In this document: in pieces, positions 12,701 through 27,700 of the stretch | How the letters are laid out: every line of letters starts with the position of its first letter | How positions within the stretch are numbered: position 1 is the stretch's first letter | NCBI GenBank assembly: GCA_034687125.1 | Contig: JAQGBZ010000400.1 | Location: forward strand, 1-54,472 | Direction of reading: 5' to 3' | DNA: 54,472 nt | From: Neelides folsomi | Lineage: Eukaryota; Arthropoda; Collembola; Neelipleona; Neelidae | Notes under the pieces: model-generated | Seen by the model: only the letters and a program-made list of their open reading frames with translations | Told to the model about the DNA's origin: nothing | Databases searched by the model: none | Made by a program: the position numbers and the translations under genes

Positions 12701-15700
12701 ATCCAGATTCTGTTTTTATAAGCTATTTTGTATTATGATTTTATTTATAATTTATGTTTAAAATATTATATTTAACGGTTAAACTATTAAAATTAGTAAA
12801 TGAATTAAATAAATAAATATTGTATAGGCGTTTTTAATGTTAGATGATTCGTTAAATTTCCGGTTCCATTTGTTTAAAATTATTTCCTCAATTCCTCCAT
12901 GTCAAATGACATTCACATTCCGCATCAAGAATTCTCAATACATTTCATTTACGAGCTTAAAGTTCAAGTTATTTCCTTGAATGGGAAAATGATCAGAATG
13001 GGGATTTTATCCATCGACCCAATTCCACCAACTTGGACTTCTTTTAGATAAACTCTCACGGTAGAAAAATAATCCTTATTGGATCAACCTTCACATTTGT
13101 CAGATAAAACCCAGCGGCACAAAATACCCGTATAGGATTACCCGCCACTTTTAGATAACTATATTACATTACATAATTTAATATTAAACTCAAAGCATAT
13201 TTTATACAAATACCATTTAGAAATACCCTTTATACAAATACCATTTAATTCATAGTTTCTATAAAATATATGTACAAAATATACAGGGTGGGCGATAAGT
13301 ATCTTTCTTTTCTAAATATACAATCGCATAAAAAAGATACTTATGGCCCACCATGTATATTATAAGGTATTATGAAAAATGTGAAAAAATATGTAAATGT
13401 TTCATATAAAAATATTCTATGTAAATGAAAGTAAATAACTAAACTGTGTGTTATTGAATAAAATTGAATATAAACGAGGGAAGTTTTAAAAAAAATTGTA
13501 TTGTTTATTTGTGGAGTTTGTCGCGTCGTGGGAAAAGCAGTAGGAGGGTGGGAATGAAATAATTGATTTACATTTTTCACATCTCATCCAACTCCTGGTC
13601 ATAAAGTGAGGGTTTGAATAATTGATAATTTGACACGTTGACAGGAGATGGGGAGGGGAAAAGAAGATGAAAATCAAAAGACTTCTTCCCCATCGATCTT
13701 CCCAAAGACCAAAACATTTTCACGATTCATTAACAAATGAAAAAACATTTTTTTAATCTTCCGGAAAATCTTTTATTTCAATTCTTCATTTCTCAAACTT
13801 TGAACTCTTTTGCTTTTTTTAATTCAATTTTAATTCGATTCAATTCAATTAAATTAAATTTAAATTCAATTTTATCATTTTAATTCAATTTTATCATTTC
13901 AAGTTTTCCTAAATTAGATTTTTGTTTTTGAAATCGAGAAGTCGAATTAATCAATTTTAAATTATTTAATTAAAAATTAAATTTCGATTGAAATTTTGTA
14001 GTTAAGTCATCTTCAATATCCGAATAAGAGAAAGAAAAAAGTAAACGTTTTATTCAAAGGGAAGTTTAAAATTATTTAACTTTTGTAATTAATGGGAACT
14101 TTCCATTAACCAGATTGAGATTTTCCCCTCTTGCCATTAAAGGAATTAATTGTAAGTTGCACTTATTGGGTTTATTGCCTTTATTGTGAGGAAGTTTTTC
14201 AAAATGGTTTTTCATTTAATTACTTTTGGATCCTGATCGAGAACGAAGCGTAAATGAAGCTTAAATGAATTGAAAGGAAGAAAAGAAGGAAATAAAATAA
14301 AAGAAGATGAAGATGAATCTTTGTGTTGATTCGGACGTTCATCTTCTCAATCTTTTCTGGATCTCATGAGAGAGCAAAGTGGATTGTTTTGGATGTAATG
14401 AGAAATGTCTGGGATCATTCACCTGTCACTTTCATTCTTCATCAAATCAAATCCAGAGAAGACCAAAACCATTACAAATCCTACAAGTGACAAAGATCCA
14501 AAAAGATGTCCCAAAAGAAGCAAAAACTATTTTTTAAACCATTTAAAGGATTTCTCATATTTGTAAATTGAACATTATTTATGTTAACTTTATTAAATTG
14601 AACATTATTTAAATTAACTTTAAATAAATTTAACATTAATAAAATTAACTTTAGAAAATTAAATAAGCTAACATGCCCATGTGTGATCAAATAAATATAT
14701 TTTGCTAATATGCATTTTAAAAAAGTTTATTATTATTTAAAATGGCTTATTTATTTAAATTCATTTATTTTAATACATCACTTTGCTATTTTGTCATTGT
14801 TAAGTCAAATTAAGTACAATCTCATTATTTTGGTTTTTACTAAGCTGATCGTTCCAATTAAACTTCCATCATGGAATTAGTTGAGTTATCCGATTAATGG
14901 TTTAAGCCCATAATTCACCGGCCAATGCAATTTAGCTTATTTTGACGTATTGAGATAGGAGCTGTTGGCAATTAACGGTCGGTTGTGTCGGGGATTACAA
15001 ATGACATAATAATTGAATAAATGGAGAAGGGGAGGGAAAGGTGTGCTCAACAAAATCATTTTTTATATAAACTAATTACACATCTCTATCTAATTCCCTA
15101 TATCTATTGAACAATCTTTAATATCTTTGTAAATGGTATGATGCTAAATGCTCTCTATGTAACACGTAACAGCTCATTCTGTTCTCTATTTAATTCCCTG
15201 TTTAATCTTGTAATACTTCATATTTACAGTTCCTATCTTTAAATGTTTAATTCTCTGTCTCTAAATGTCTAATTCTTTCTATCTATTAAATGTTCAATTT
15301 TCCCTATCTCTTTTTATTTTTCCTACTTGTTAGTGTATGATTCTCCCTATGTGTTTAAATGTATAATTTCCCCTATCTGTTTAAATGTTCATTTCTCCCT
15401 ATCGTTGGAGTTTTTATAAATTAATGAGTAAAGGGGTCTTTGCATGTTTGTAACGATCCCTTCGTGGCTGTCGGTTTCCCAATAAATAGAGACGTAAGAA
15501 TGGAAAGATCCAACTGACAATCAGACAACTCATTCAAAAAAACTCATTCAAAAAAACTCATTCACGTTGCGTAAATACCCAATTTTAATTCCAGATCTCA
15601 CAGGAGGTCATAAAAATTTATGCACTATGTTTCCTTATTACAAATATACCTTATATTTCTTCATGATATACCTAGTATACCAATATGTAGTGTATGTAGT

Positions 15701-18700
15701 ATACAATATAACTATATCCTATAAGAGACACTTATATAAGTATCATACCCGTTCAGGTAAAAATTTATATTGTATACACAGTTAGACAAATTTGTATAAT
15801 AATAATATCTTGAATATTTATGTAAATTGTATATATATAGTTTTTATATGCAATATGGCTCAATATTCAATATATGTATGATATGTATTCTATTGTTAAT
15901 TTATTGTTAAAGGTCAAAGTATCGAAATAGTGTTGAACTTGAAATTTCTTTGTCATATATTTCCTATATATATTCTGTGTTTTTATGGTTTTTATATGGT
16001 TTTTATATGGAGTTGAAAAAGGTTCCACTTTGACCTTTCGAGTTTTGGTTGCAGAGGGCCAAAAGAGGAAGGGGATTGTAAAGTACATAATTGAGTTGAG
16101 GGTGAACGACGCGTCATCACGAAGTGCATTCATTGCAATGCCCAAATGACATTTAAATTACTCATTTCCGCTCATCTCCCTTAAAGAAGGGTTTAAACGA
16201 GAAACTTCTCCCTATGTTATCTGTTGACTCAAAATGGTCAAACTACTCATTATAAATTTCAAATGTTCTTTTTTATGTTCTTCATACAAACCGCCTTCTT
16301 ATGAGTTTATAAATTATAATTCAACTTTTGATAAACTTTCCGCAACACGGGAGAAAAATATAAAAAATTGTAATTGAATTTTCTTTTATAAAAAATTTAA
16401 TTGCAAATTATAAAAACTCAAATGATATTTTATTTTTTAATTTAATTTTAAAAATTCGGATAACACTTTTTAGTTCTTCCAGCTGTAAGTATTTAAATGT
16501 TTAATAAAAAATTATGAAGATGAAAATAAAAATATCCAATTTAATTGAATCTGCCATTACATTTCCGATTTTGTATAATAAAGATATGGTGATTTCATAA
16601 AAACGTGTAATTTGTGTAAATTCATTTTAAATTCCAGGTGTTTGGATTAAAAATTTGATTGATTAGCGGAGCGAGGGATTTCGTGTCCGATGGGCCGCAT
16701 GAAATCCCCAAAACCCTTCCCAAATAATACAATGGAAATGGAATGCGGAGAATTCCTTAAATTCAAAAAACTCCCCAGGAAGTTTAAACCTTTAAACAAA
16801 ACTTATTTCTTCTATTTCTTTCCCCTTAAATTCAAATCAACATTTAAGGCTTCAATTCACTCCAATTCACTCCAATTATCCTTTAAACATAAATTGAAGT
16901 TTATTTCACTGTACCATTTTAATCTTATATAAAGTCTTAACAATGTTAGCAAATTTAAAACTTTAAAAAAAGCTTAAACGGTTTTTATTCACTAATTGTT
17001 GTTCCGTTTTTTAATAAATAATAATTACAAATTACAATTGAAAATAAATAATTGTTAATTAAATATTGTTCTAATCAATAATGTATTCAAAATAGAACTC
17101 TACCTTTGTTTCACAACATTGTTATTAATGGTTTATAAAATATGTACAATGTGGAATTGTGTTCAAATTACTTTTATGAAAACTTTCTCTTCAAATATAC
17201 TCAAATGCAAATATGTACAATAACAATATACATTATGTATTTATGTGTAAAGTCAATGTAAAGTGGAGAACAAAATGAATGAGGTGAAGGAGCGAAAATT
17301 AATGCGGTATATAACAACTATAATGTTATTTAACATATAAAGGTATTCTTCTACCTATGTACCTGTATATTGTCATATTTATAGTTGGAATTGTGTTCTT
17401 ATACTCAACTGTATTGTATTGTAATACATATATATTTACTACATTACATATCATATTCTAAGTATTTATATTGTAAGTTTGTAAGGTTTGACATATTTGG
17501 TGAATGTCTAAGGTTCTTTGATTGTTGGATTTGTATTGAGATTGTCTGGAGTGGGTTTTGTGTGTGGAGAGAGAAAATATCGATCGTGGCGAGACGGCGG
17601 GGCGGGCCGTTGCGCTCCTCTCACCATCAATACCCGGGTAATGTAGACCAGGGACAAAGAACATCGTTGCCACCCATCCACAAAATACATCTAAAACTTT
17701 CATTATCTAATACACTTACAAACTAAGATTTAAATATCATAGACAATACTACTTACTTAATACAATTCGATCTATTAATACAATCATATACAACTCATAT
17801 TTCACAATCTCATATAAATACAATTTATTTTACAATAAACCTAAAAGCTAAATTCATTCAGATAGAAAAAACAATTCTTGAATTCATCAATGGAAAAATC
17901 CTAATGAAATTTATTCAATTTGTTTTATTAATGGAATTTCTTATAAAAAACTCATTAGTTTTTAGATTTTCATGGAACAGATGTAAAACATAAAATGGAG
18001 TTTATTTTTTATTGGCTCAATTTAAAAAAGTAGAAAATGGGATGTTGGCGTAAATGAAAATTCATTTCTCCTTTTTCGCAATGCTTGTAGTTTTCAAAGG
18101 AAATTTCATTTTGTGTTTTCAAATACTCAGCAAAATTTCTTGCTTTAAGGGGAAATTCAAAGGATCGAATTCTTATTAAATTTCATATAAATTCATTTCA
18201 TAAAGAAAATGAGAATTTGTACTTGAACACAATTCAGTACATATAATTGAATTAGAGTTACAGTGAAGCGACTAAACAACTTTTGAATTTACTAAAAATT
18301 GTTAAATTTTAATTATTATATTTAAATATAAATTTTAAACCTAATTGACAATAAGTTATTGTAATTGTGGTAATATTTTCATATAAAGTTCAATATTTGA
18401 ACATTTTTTAAATTTTTTTCAAATGTTATTTGAATAACTTTCTATTTTGAACGTTCTGTTGAATATTTGAAAGAGGTTTTTGAAGTGTGTCTGAATGAAC
18501 AAACAAAAGGATTCTTCCTTTTATTACATTTTCAATCATTTGAATAATCCATTGGATGAATGCGGACGAAGCTGATTGTGTTAGAAATAAAGAAGTGAAG
18601 GTTTGAATATTCGAATAATGTTAAATATGTCGGGGATTAGCTGAAGGTGATGGGATTAGTTTCGGAGCGTGAAAGTGTGTGAATGTGATGAAAAGAGCTT

Positions 18701-21700
18701 ATCAAAAGCAACGTTGTCAACTCCCGGGCTTTTCCAGCGAACTCCAATGGAGTTTTTGGGTAAGTTGGGCCAAGGGCACGAGGAAGATCAAACCCGAAGA
18801 AAAAGAAGAAGATATATCTTATATGTATAAAAGATACTCTCCCAGAAAAAGGATCAATCTCACACAACCAACAACGGCGACGCAGAGGGAAAATATTTAA
18901 ATAAAATATTATTTTTTAACTTTATTGAAACCCTTACAAATGATGAAGCTAGTACATACTATTAATTTATTGAAAATATTTAAATAATTTAATCTAACAA
19001 TTAAAAATATTTCGGAATTAAACTTTAAAATTTTGATATTTTAGGTTATATCAAAAGACTTTAATTATAATGTTCATAATGTTCATTAAGCTCATTTTAG
19101 CTTGAGTGTTAAAATCTCTTGAGGATTAAAAATCTCCGGGGATTTAAAACACCCGGGATAATTAGAAGATTTAAAAATCCGGAAAAGGGTCTATAGATCA
19201 TTCAGTGACGGGTTAATGGGCAAAGGTGAAAGGAGTTGGTTAATGTGACATGACATTCAAAAGGGAATCTTGTTATTAATGGAGGTTGAATGAAGATCCG
19301 ATTTCAAATTTGGGCCCATTAAAAGGAGAAGGTCATAAATATAGAATGAAAATAAAGAATGAAAGTCAAGAGGTGTAAAAGGCCAACTCAGGTGACATTC
19401 AATTGATTGAAAAGAAACATCTGCATTTCCAACGGCCGGCCTTTCAAATCTTCATCTCATATTCGAATTTAAATATTCTCAACAACACCCAAAGGTCCAA
19501 AACTCCAAAAGGGAGTTGAAAGGAGTTGAAGGGAGATTATGCAAACTCCCTTCAGCTCTTCTCTTTTTACACAGACAAATAATCGTCAGACGGCCCTTAA
19601 GCCTTTTAAAGGCCCTTTATTATATCCAACTCACTTTTTACATTCAGCTCACTTTAATTCAACTCTAAACATTGAGCTTAACATTCAGCTTCTATTTACG
19701 CTCCTTTTTTCTTTGTCTAACATTAAGTCTAAAGATCCGTCCAAAGGACCAAAATCCTAGGTGAATGAAAATGCTTTGGGTGTAAATTTTCCTCCTGGAC
19801 TTTAAATATGAAAATGAGACCAAGGTGGAGATTTAGGAAAATAGAGAGGATATATTTAATTTTATACTGTATATTAAATATAAGGTATATGGAATATGGA
19901 TATATTTGAGAAAATGAGTATAATGAGTCTAGTGGAGCATAAATGATGAAAATGGAAGTTAAAGGGAGTTATAATAATGAACCCACACTTTACGCCTCAC
20001 TTCTTTTTTCCTTCTTTAATTCCATGTTTTAAAAAGGGACCAAAAGTGCCGCTCGTTGATCAACACAAGAAAAAATGAACTTTCCTTTCACCGCCTTTGA
20101 GCTATCAAAAATCAACACGTTGGAGATACAAAAAAACATTTTTTAAGATTCTTCTCATTCAACATCCTCATTTTTCTAAGAACCAACGACGGGTTTAAAA
20201 AGAATTTCAAATTATGACTTTGCTTTTTCATTCACAATAATTTCCAACATTGAATTTATGGAGCTTTCACACATCAAAAATTAATCTGATTTATTAGTTA
20301 ACATTTATTTTATATTTTAATATTTATAATTTATACACTACGGTATTTTTATTATATTTGTATATGAAATAAATCCAAATACTATTTTATTCCTTATATT
20401 CATTTTAAGGAATAAAAGTTCAAATAGTTTTCATTTTCAATTTGTTAAAGAAGACGAAAACATTTTGAATATAAAAAGTTTAGTTTTTGGAGAATTGAAG
20501 TTGTCGGTGGAGTTGAAGGAAGTTGAAGAAATAAATTTGTTCAATTTTACAAATCAATTTCTATTCATTTCAATGGTTGAACCAAACCGAAGAAATTCTT
20601 CGTTTCAAACAGTTCAAAGATGTAAATGATTGAAATGAAGCGAGAAAAACTGGAGAACATTTGTTTGTTGATTTGAAATGTAAAAAACGGATTTTGTGTC
20701 CATTTGCCACATGGCTCTTCTTTCTTTCATTCTCCCTTCATTCTTCCTTTCAATTCCCCGCTTGGAATAATAAACAAATAATACGCCCCTAATCGGACTA
20801 AATTACTCAAAATAAATTCTTCAACCCTTCAATCAAATATAATCAATTTGGATCAAATTCAATTTATTCAATAAAATAAACTAAAAATTAAATCAAATTA
20901 AAATTCCGATATAATTTTTAAAATTTAATTTTAATATGTAATTATCTAATTATAGTCAAAAGTTAAATATATCCCTTTTCTGGTTAAAAAAAGTCGTTAT
21001 TTAAAGAATGAATTAAATCATAATTAACGAAAAGTTCTTGAAATTGTAAGTGAAAAGTTAAGGTGAATTTCACAAGGGAAAACTTGAGTTGTTATTCAAT
21101 ATTCCTCTCTATGTATATTTTGTGGTAATTTGGACAGATTCGGCGATTATGGAAAAACCGCATTAAAGCGAAGATGGCCATCAAAATCGACCACAATGGA
21201 CATAAAGGGAGTTTATCACTTGGATTCATCTCAAAATTCCTTTTCTTACGTTTCAATTCCCCTCAATAGAAAACAAACGGAGGGGAAATTTTTAAATATC
21301 CTTATTTTACATATATCATTACGTGTAAATAATATCATTGGATGATATTTCATCCATGTATAATATTACACTATGTATTACAGCTTGTATACCTAATTCA
21401 TATTGTATATTACATGTTGATATTGTATTATTATAACTAACGTATAATATATATAGTAATGCTGTAATATATGGTACATTTATACGATAATAATAGTTGT
21501 ATATAATAATAATGTAAAATAATAATGTGTCTAAATGTATTATTAAATTGTTCTACTCGGTCGGTTCAAACTCTCCAAGTTTTGTCAAACTTTTCCCAAC
21601 TTGGTTTAACTTTGAAAGTTTTGTCAACTTTTAGAATTATTGAATTGATCAAAAATATTCCCAGAAGCCTTCCATTGACATTTTCAATTACACCCAAACA

Positions 21701-24700
21701 CTTCAAACCCAAATTCACACAAAATATCCCATTGACTCTTTTGGCTTCTTTGCGTGTTTTGGAGCTGTTTTGGAGGCGAATTTTCCAAAATTCCTTTATG
21801 ACTCGTTTAAAGACTTTCAAACATCTCACACAGCTCACTAACAAAGCTCTTATATAGTTAGTAATATACTCACAATGTATCAATGCACAGTAGCATATTG
21901 AAATTGAAGAATTCAATGCGGTTTAATTATTCAATTCAAAATTCCCCCTTTTTTAATGTTCACTGAAAATATTCCTCTACTTCCACGCTTGCATTTACGT
22001 TTGTTAGTTACATAGTTGGAATCATTTCCTTATTTCAAATGGACAATTTCAAGTTTGATATTTTGGATCAATGTCAATAACGCGTAATACAATTTCCGCA
22101 TAAGTAATTGAATCTTTCATTGAAGCTCAGCATGAAATATTGAATTTAACAAAATTATGTTATTTTTGAATATCCGCTCAATTTACAACATTATTATGTA
22201 AACTTCACAAGATCAAGAAATGATATTATTACACACCTTATGAGAAATATATATAGATAATAGTGCAAAATTTCCAGAAGAATTTTTTTAATTGAAGTTA
22301 TTATAGTGAGCACCATAAAGTATTAAATAATTTTAATATTAAAAAAAGAGGGCTATAAAGAGAAGAGATTGTTATTGGGAGTGAAGGGTGAATAAATTGG
22401 ATTAAACTTGGTGTGAAAAGGTTTGGTAAGTGAGGAGGGGGATGAGATGTTAATTCAATCAAAATCAAAGCTTTTTCAAAAGGGGAGACCTTTGAATTAT
22501 CTCAACATTACACAAAGACTCAGCTCAAAATCTCATCACTTTCTTTCCTTATAAATATCTAAAATCTAAAGCCTAATACTGAACAAATATCTAATACAGA
22601 ATATACTATACTGTAGTATATTACTACATAAACAGTAAACATCTGAATGTATTTATGTATGGCGTGTGTTTATGTAGATTATATTAAATATTGAATAATA
22701 AGGATGAATTGAGAGATATCTGAGAACTTCTGCCCAGACGCTTCCGAGTGAATATTTTTTCTCATTTATTCTCAACCTCGCCCATCAATCTCAACTTGAG
22801 ATTCTCAAATTCTTAAAATGAATTAAAATCCTTAGTTCATTTTTTCATTTTAAAATTGCGAATGAAGATACTATATGGATATAATTAAAATGAGAATTAA
22901 ATAATTAATTTAAAAAATAACATTTAACTTTAAGCTTTGATTTTTAAGAATTATTTACATTTAATATTAGAAGTACAGTGAGGGCCATAAGTATCTTTCT
23001 TTTTTTTAATGGGCAACCATTTTAATTTGATTAGAGATAAAAATCTTTAAAAATCGGCGATTTGTGTTAAATATATCTATCTACAATGAAGCAAACTAAA
23101 AACAGATTTGGTCAAAGCATAAATAAACGACAGCTACTTTTGTTTGAGAAAGCGCGAAGTTTGTAACGCGATGGATAGGACGGGGCCCGACGAGTCGCTT
23201 TTCCATGTCCAGATCTCACTCTCTTGGACTTCTTTTTATGGGGTTTTCTCAAAACAAAGGTTTACGCCAAGATTCCATCAACACTTGATGAAATCAGGCT
23301 GGAATAGTCCAAGCGTTTGCAGAAGTTTATTTAACCCTTTGAGTTCAATTCACAATATTTCTTTTTAACTGAGGCTCAAATAACTTTGAATCAAATCATG
23401 ATTTATTTTGCATATGAAACAAAGTTACTTTGAGTTTGTTGGGAAATCGGGAAGTTGGAAAATGAGGATTTTTCCAGAAAGGGCATAATGAGGGAATTGA
23501 CTTGGAGTTCATTCTTTGGTTCATCCTTTGCATTCAACGAAACCTTTAATCCGACACCTTTAATTCAACTCATTTATTCCAACTCTTTTAATTTACATTG
23601 ACTTTAGTCCAACGGCTTTGATCCAACGGGTTTAAGACATGGAGCCATGGAGCTCTTAAAAATCCAGCGACTTAAAAATTAAAAGCTTCTGCTTGTTAAA
23701 ATTCCCATTTAGCTTCAACTTCCCTTCACAAAAGACTTCTCGCCTTTTTAAGTTTACGACTTTGTTAATGAAATCGTGTGGGCGGGGTTGAATTGAATTG
23801 ATAGACACGAAAAGGTCCACACGGAAGATCCGAGTTAATTATTTAAATAATTTAAATTCCACCAGTCAAAATCCCTTTGTTTCCTCCTGTTTTTGAGTGA
23901 AGTTGAATGGGAGTTTGGCAGAGTTAAAAAGAGTTCCAGAGTGATTGAATGTCCATTTACCCTTTTAATCACCTGCTGTCCACAATTTCTCCCATTTCAT
24001 ATGCGTTTCAACTTCCATTTCTTTACTTTGGATTCCCTATGGGGTGTGAAGGAAATGAGGATTTGAAGAGGAACCACCGTGGGCATTCTTATTAAACAAG
24101 AGTTCACTCACATCCGTTCACTCCTATATATCTCTCTGTACATCTCTCTACCTGTGTATCTCTCTCTCTGTGCATTTACCTGTACCTTGCTCATTGCTCT
24201 ATCTCTTTACTAATCCTCATAGAATTCCTATGAATGTCTTCACTCTATAACTCAAGCGTATCCGAACCAGAACTTTTATCCAACCTATCTCATTTAATGC
24301 TAATTGTTTAAACTTCGTCATTTTACCTTTCGGTTTTAAGAGTACTTGAATGTGCAATGTTCTTTGGCTACACGCTACCCTACACCTAGGATTCATGTAC
24401 CTACATATATTTTTATGCTTCTTATTCTACCAATGATATACTTACTATATATTTAGCTTCAAGTGTAGTAGTAGATACTTATTGATGTAAGGTATATTAT
24501 GTAGAAGTTTATTTTAGTATAAGACACTGGAGTATTGTGTAAGTGTATGTCATAAGAGGAAAAAGGTCTGAAGCTTTGAAGGATGGGAGTTTTGTGAGTT
24601 TCCTTTGCAAGTTGTCCAACAATGAATTCGCCATTGGTTTTTCTTTGGTTCAACCATCGTGAATTCTCTTCCAAGTTCAAGGTCGGACCAACCAACTCAA

Positions 24701-27700
24701 ATGAACTGAACTCAAAATGCATTTTGCCACGCAATGACCACAAGTTCAAAATACGCACTTTTAACAATGCCAATTTTTACATACCCAAGATCAAAATACA
24801 TATGAGGAAATTCAAATGAATTAAAATTCAAAATTCGAAGTTCAAATTTTGAACTAACTTTAAATTAACTTCGATTAAATAGTTTATTCTACATAATCTC
24901 GGAATTTAAACATCCTTTTATCTTAAATGGTTTTTAATTTATAAAAGAATAATTATATAAGAGTGATCGAATTTTAAATAAACAGAAAATGTAAAATATT
25001 TATTCTACAAACCTCAATAAAAATGAATTGTTGGATTTAAAATTACATTCAAATACAAATGTACAAAAGGAATAAATTGAATATGCTTCACAACTTGTAT
25101 GAATGAATGGAAATTAATCAAATAATATTTATTTCCCATTTGCTTCATTTTTTTTCAATATCGTTTGTATTTGACCGTTTGTTGGGAATTTTGCACAAAA
25201 GAAGATTTCACGACATGTCAACTCGTAACGGTTTGATTCTTCCTAATGTCCTTTTAACTTCAAACTCGTTCCCATTTTATTATCATTTTCATAAATATCG
25301 CAAAATTGTGTTATTTATGAAAATGATAATAAAATGTGTTTGTGACGCAAAAAGTCCAAATAGATTAAAAACTCATCTTCTTTTAAAAATAATTCTCACT
25401 TTATTTTTCCGCTAAAATTGACGGAAAAATAAATTGTTTCCCCTTAAAATCCTTCTAACATGGGAAGTGTTGAGTGATTGATTGAAAAATTATACACGTG
25501 AGAAAATGAGCCAAAGAGCCGTAATTTAATAAAAGGAAGCGAAGAAGCAAAGTTCGGGATTGTTCGGAAATCACGAAGATTCTCAAAAAATTCAAAATCC
25601 TCCTAAACTTCTAAAGCCTTTAAACCAAGCAAATTCTCCTAAATTCTAAATTCGTAAAAGAAATCCAAGACATGAAAAGAGCAAAGGATTAAAAGAAGTC
25701 TTTGATCTTTGAGAATATTTATAGCTTTAATTCATTAACAGCTTCCTTCATATCGCGATATCATCTTAGTTCTAAATTTATCCTAACCTAACCTAATCTC
25801 ACCTTTACCATATTACTAAATACATATTATAGTTATATAGGATAGTTAAGTTCATTTAAATTTAAATTTGTAAGTTCAGTGATCTTGTATAGGTAAATTC
25901 TATAAAAGAAATAATATGAGATTTTTATATGAAGAATTTTTATTTGAGTCTATCAATAGTTTCCGATAGATAAAAGTCAAAGGAGAATTTTCGATATCTT
26001 TTAATTCTCCATTTGTGTATAAATGTTTTTTTCTTTGAATCTCCCCTTGTCATGAACTTTCAGATGTGAAGAGAGTCGTAAAGGCAAAAGGCAAAGGGGA
26101 AAAGTGTCTCCATTATTTACCAAAATAGTCCCCTTCTCCTCTCGTGGAGTTTCCTGATGGAGCGAAGGATCAAATTCATCCACAAAGTCCATAAACTTCA
26201 ACGCGTTCTCCCCGTGTCATCAAACTCAATATCTCACAACATCAAAATACACCCGGAGTGTTCCTTCAATGTACACGGCACTTTATCTCATCTTTAATGC
26301 ACTTCCTTTTTTATATCAGCTACATTACAAACTGTATGTATGGTATATCAATATCAATGTATGAGATTTACAGTATGCATATGATATACGGTCTAATATA
26401 TATGGTAGGTATATGAAAGTTTATATTATGTCATTTTGCTGAATAATCCATTTAGTTGAAGGTTGAAGTCAATAAAGCTAAACGAGGGGAATTATTCATT
26501 AAGGTAAAAATGGGATTGTTGATCAATGAAGCGGAATTAAAGGGATTTGTCCACGTCGCTCTTTCTTTACATTTGGGTTCAATAGAGAGAAATGGAAGTG
26601 AAAAGGATACGGAAAAGTTTCACAAATGACACAAAAATTTATTGAAAAGTTCTTGTAAAGTTCTTCTTATATTAAAAGTTTCATAAAAGAGAGAAAATAA
26701 GAAGAAAAAATGGACAATAAATGACACAAGTACAAATAAACCAGGAAGCTTAACAAACTTACATAATATATGGTACTTATAATAAATACAGTATAAAGAT
26801 TACTATGTAAAAATGTATGAGATTAAATATATGAGAGAGATGTCTTAAATATAGGTATTTTATATAGTATATTTGTATTTAGGTAAAAAGACATTACAAA
26901 GTGAGTAAAATAGCCAGTGAGTTTATTGGCGTTGAAAAGGATTTGGCTTTTTGGTAGTTTTTAAATGGTTTGGGTTTGCCCCCTCCGGTTCCCCTAACTC
27001 ACTCACGCCAACAACTCGCATAAGAATTATATAAGATACAAAAGATATATGAGATACATTTAGGTAGAGATCCTTTTAAAAAAGGTACAATGAAAATGTA
27101 AGTTTAATTGCCATTCAACTCCAAGGATTTTTATTCCGACCCGTCGTTCATAAATAAAATCTCCCATTCACCCAATTGGGGAAAAAAGTCGGGCCAAACA
27201 TTTTAATTCACACGAGGAATTTAGGAATTTGGAATTTAAATAATGAAAATGTCAAGTGGAAGAAATTCACAAAGCCTTTTTTCAAAGGCATTGAAAAATG
27301 ACACTTTTTTATCCTCCAGGTTTTATGAATGAATTTTAAAGAGCTGTTTTCCCATTTTTGACATCGGGCATATTTTAAGTCTTAGAATTTAGAAAGCTTT
27401 TTTTCCATACCTTTAAATCTTACGTTATACCGATGCGATCTTGTACGATGTAATAATAATTTTATGTTTTTTGTCTCCATTTTGTTGATAGTTTTTGAGT
27501 GAATTTATGCATGGCGTTGAGATGGGAAATTGCTTAAATGGTTTGGATCGGTTTGGATCGGCTCGGATCTTTTTATTTTAAGCATTTGGTTTCATGAGCT
27601 TGTGACATTTTGAATAAAGTTCATTAAGAAGTTAGAAGGATCGTCCTTACAATTCCAATCTCAACGTTCACATTTGCACATTTGGAGTGAGAGAGGGAAA

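Noticed and set aside
17385..17726. Open frames on both strands over the GC-rich islet, one with a signal-like start on the minus strand (17703)
   Set aside because: No recognisable family, and available donors (phase 1) do not match the phase-0 acceptor of FAS1 exon 2.
18637..18900. Overlapping open frames on both strands
   Set aside because: No domain, no splice context and biased composition.
25107..25415. Plus-strand frame of 102 codons
   Set aside because: It runs through the perfect inverted repeat, is hydrophobic and low-complexity, and shows no domain.
26001..26201. Minus-strand frame ending at a donor-like ATTTTG|GTAAAT, possible alternative FAS1 exon
   Set aside because: No homology, no supported acceptor upstream and no evidence of a join to FAS1.
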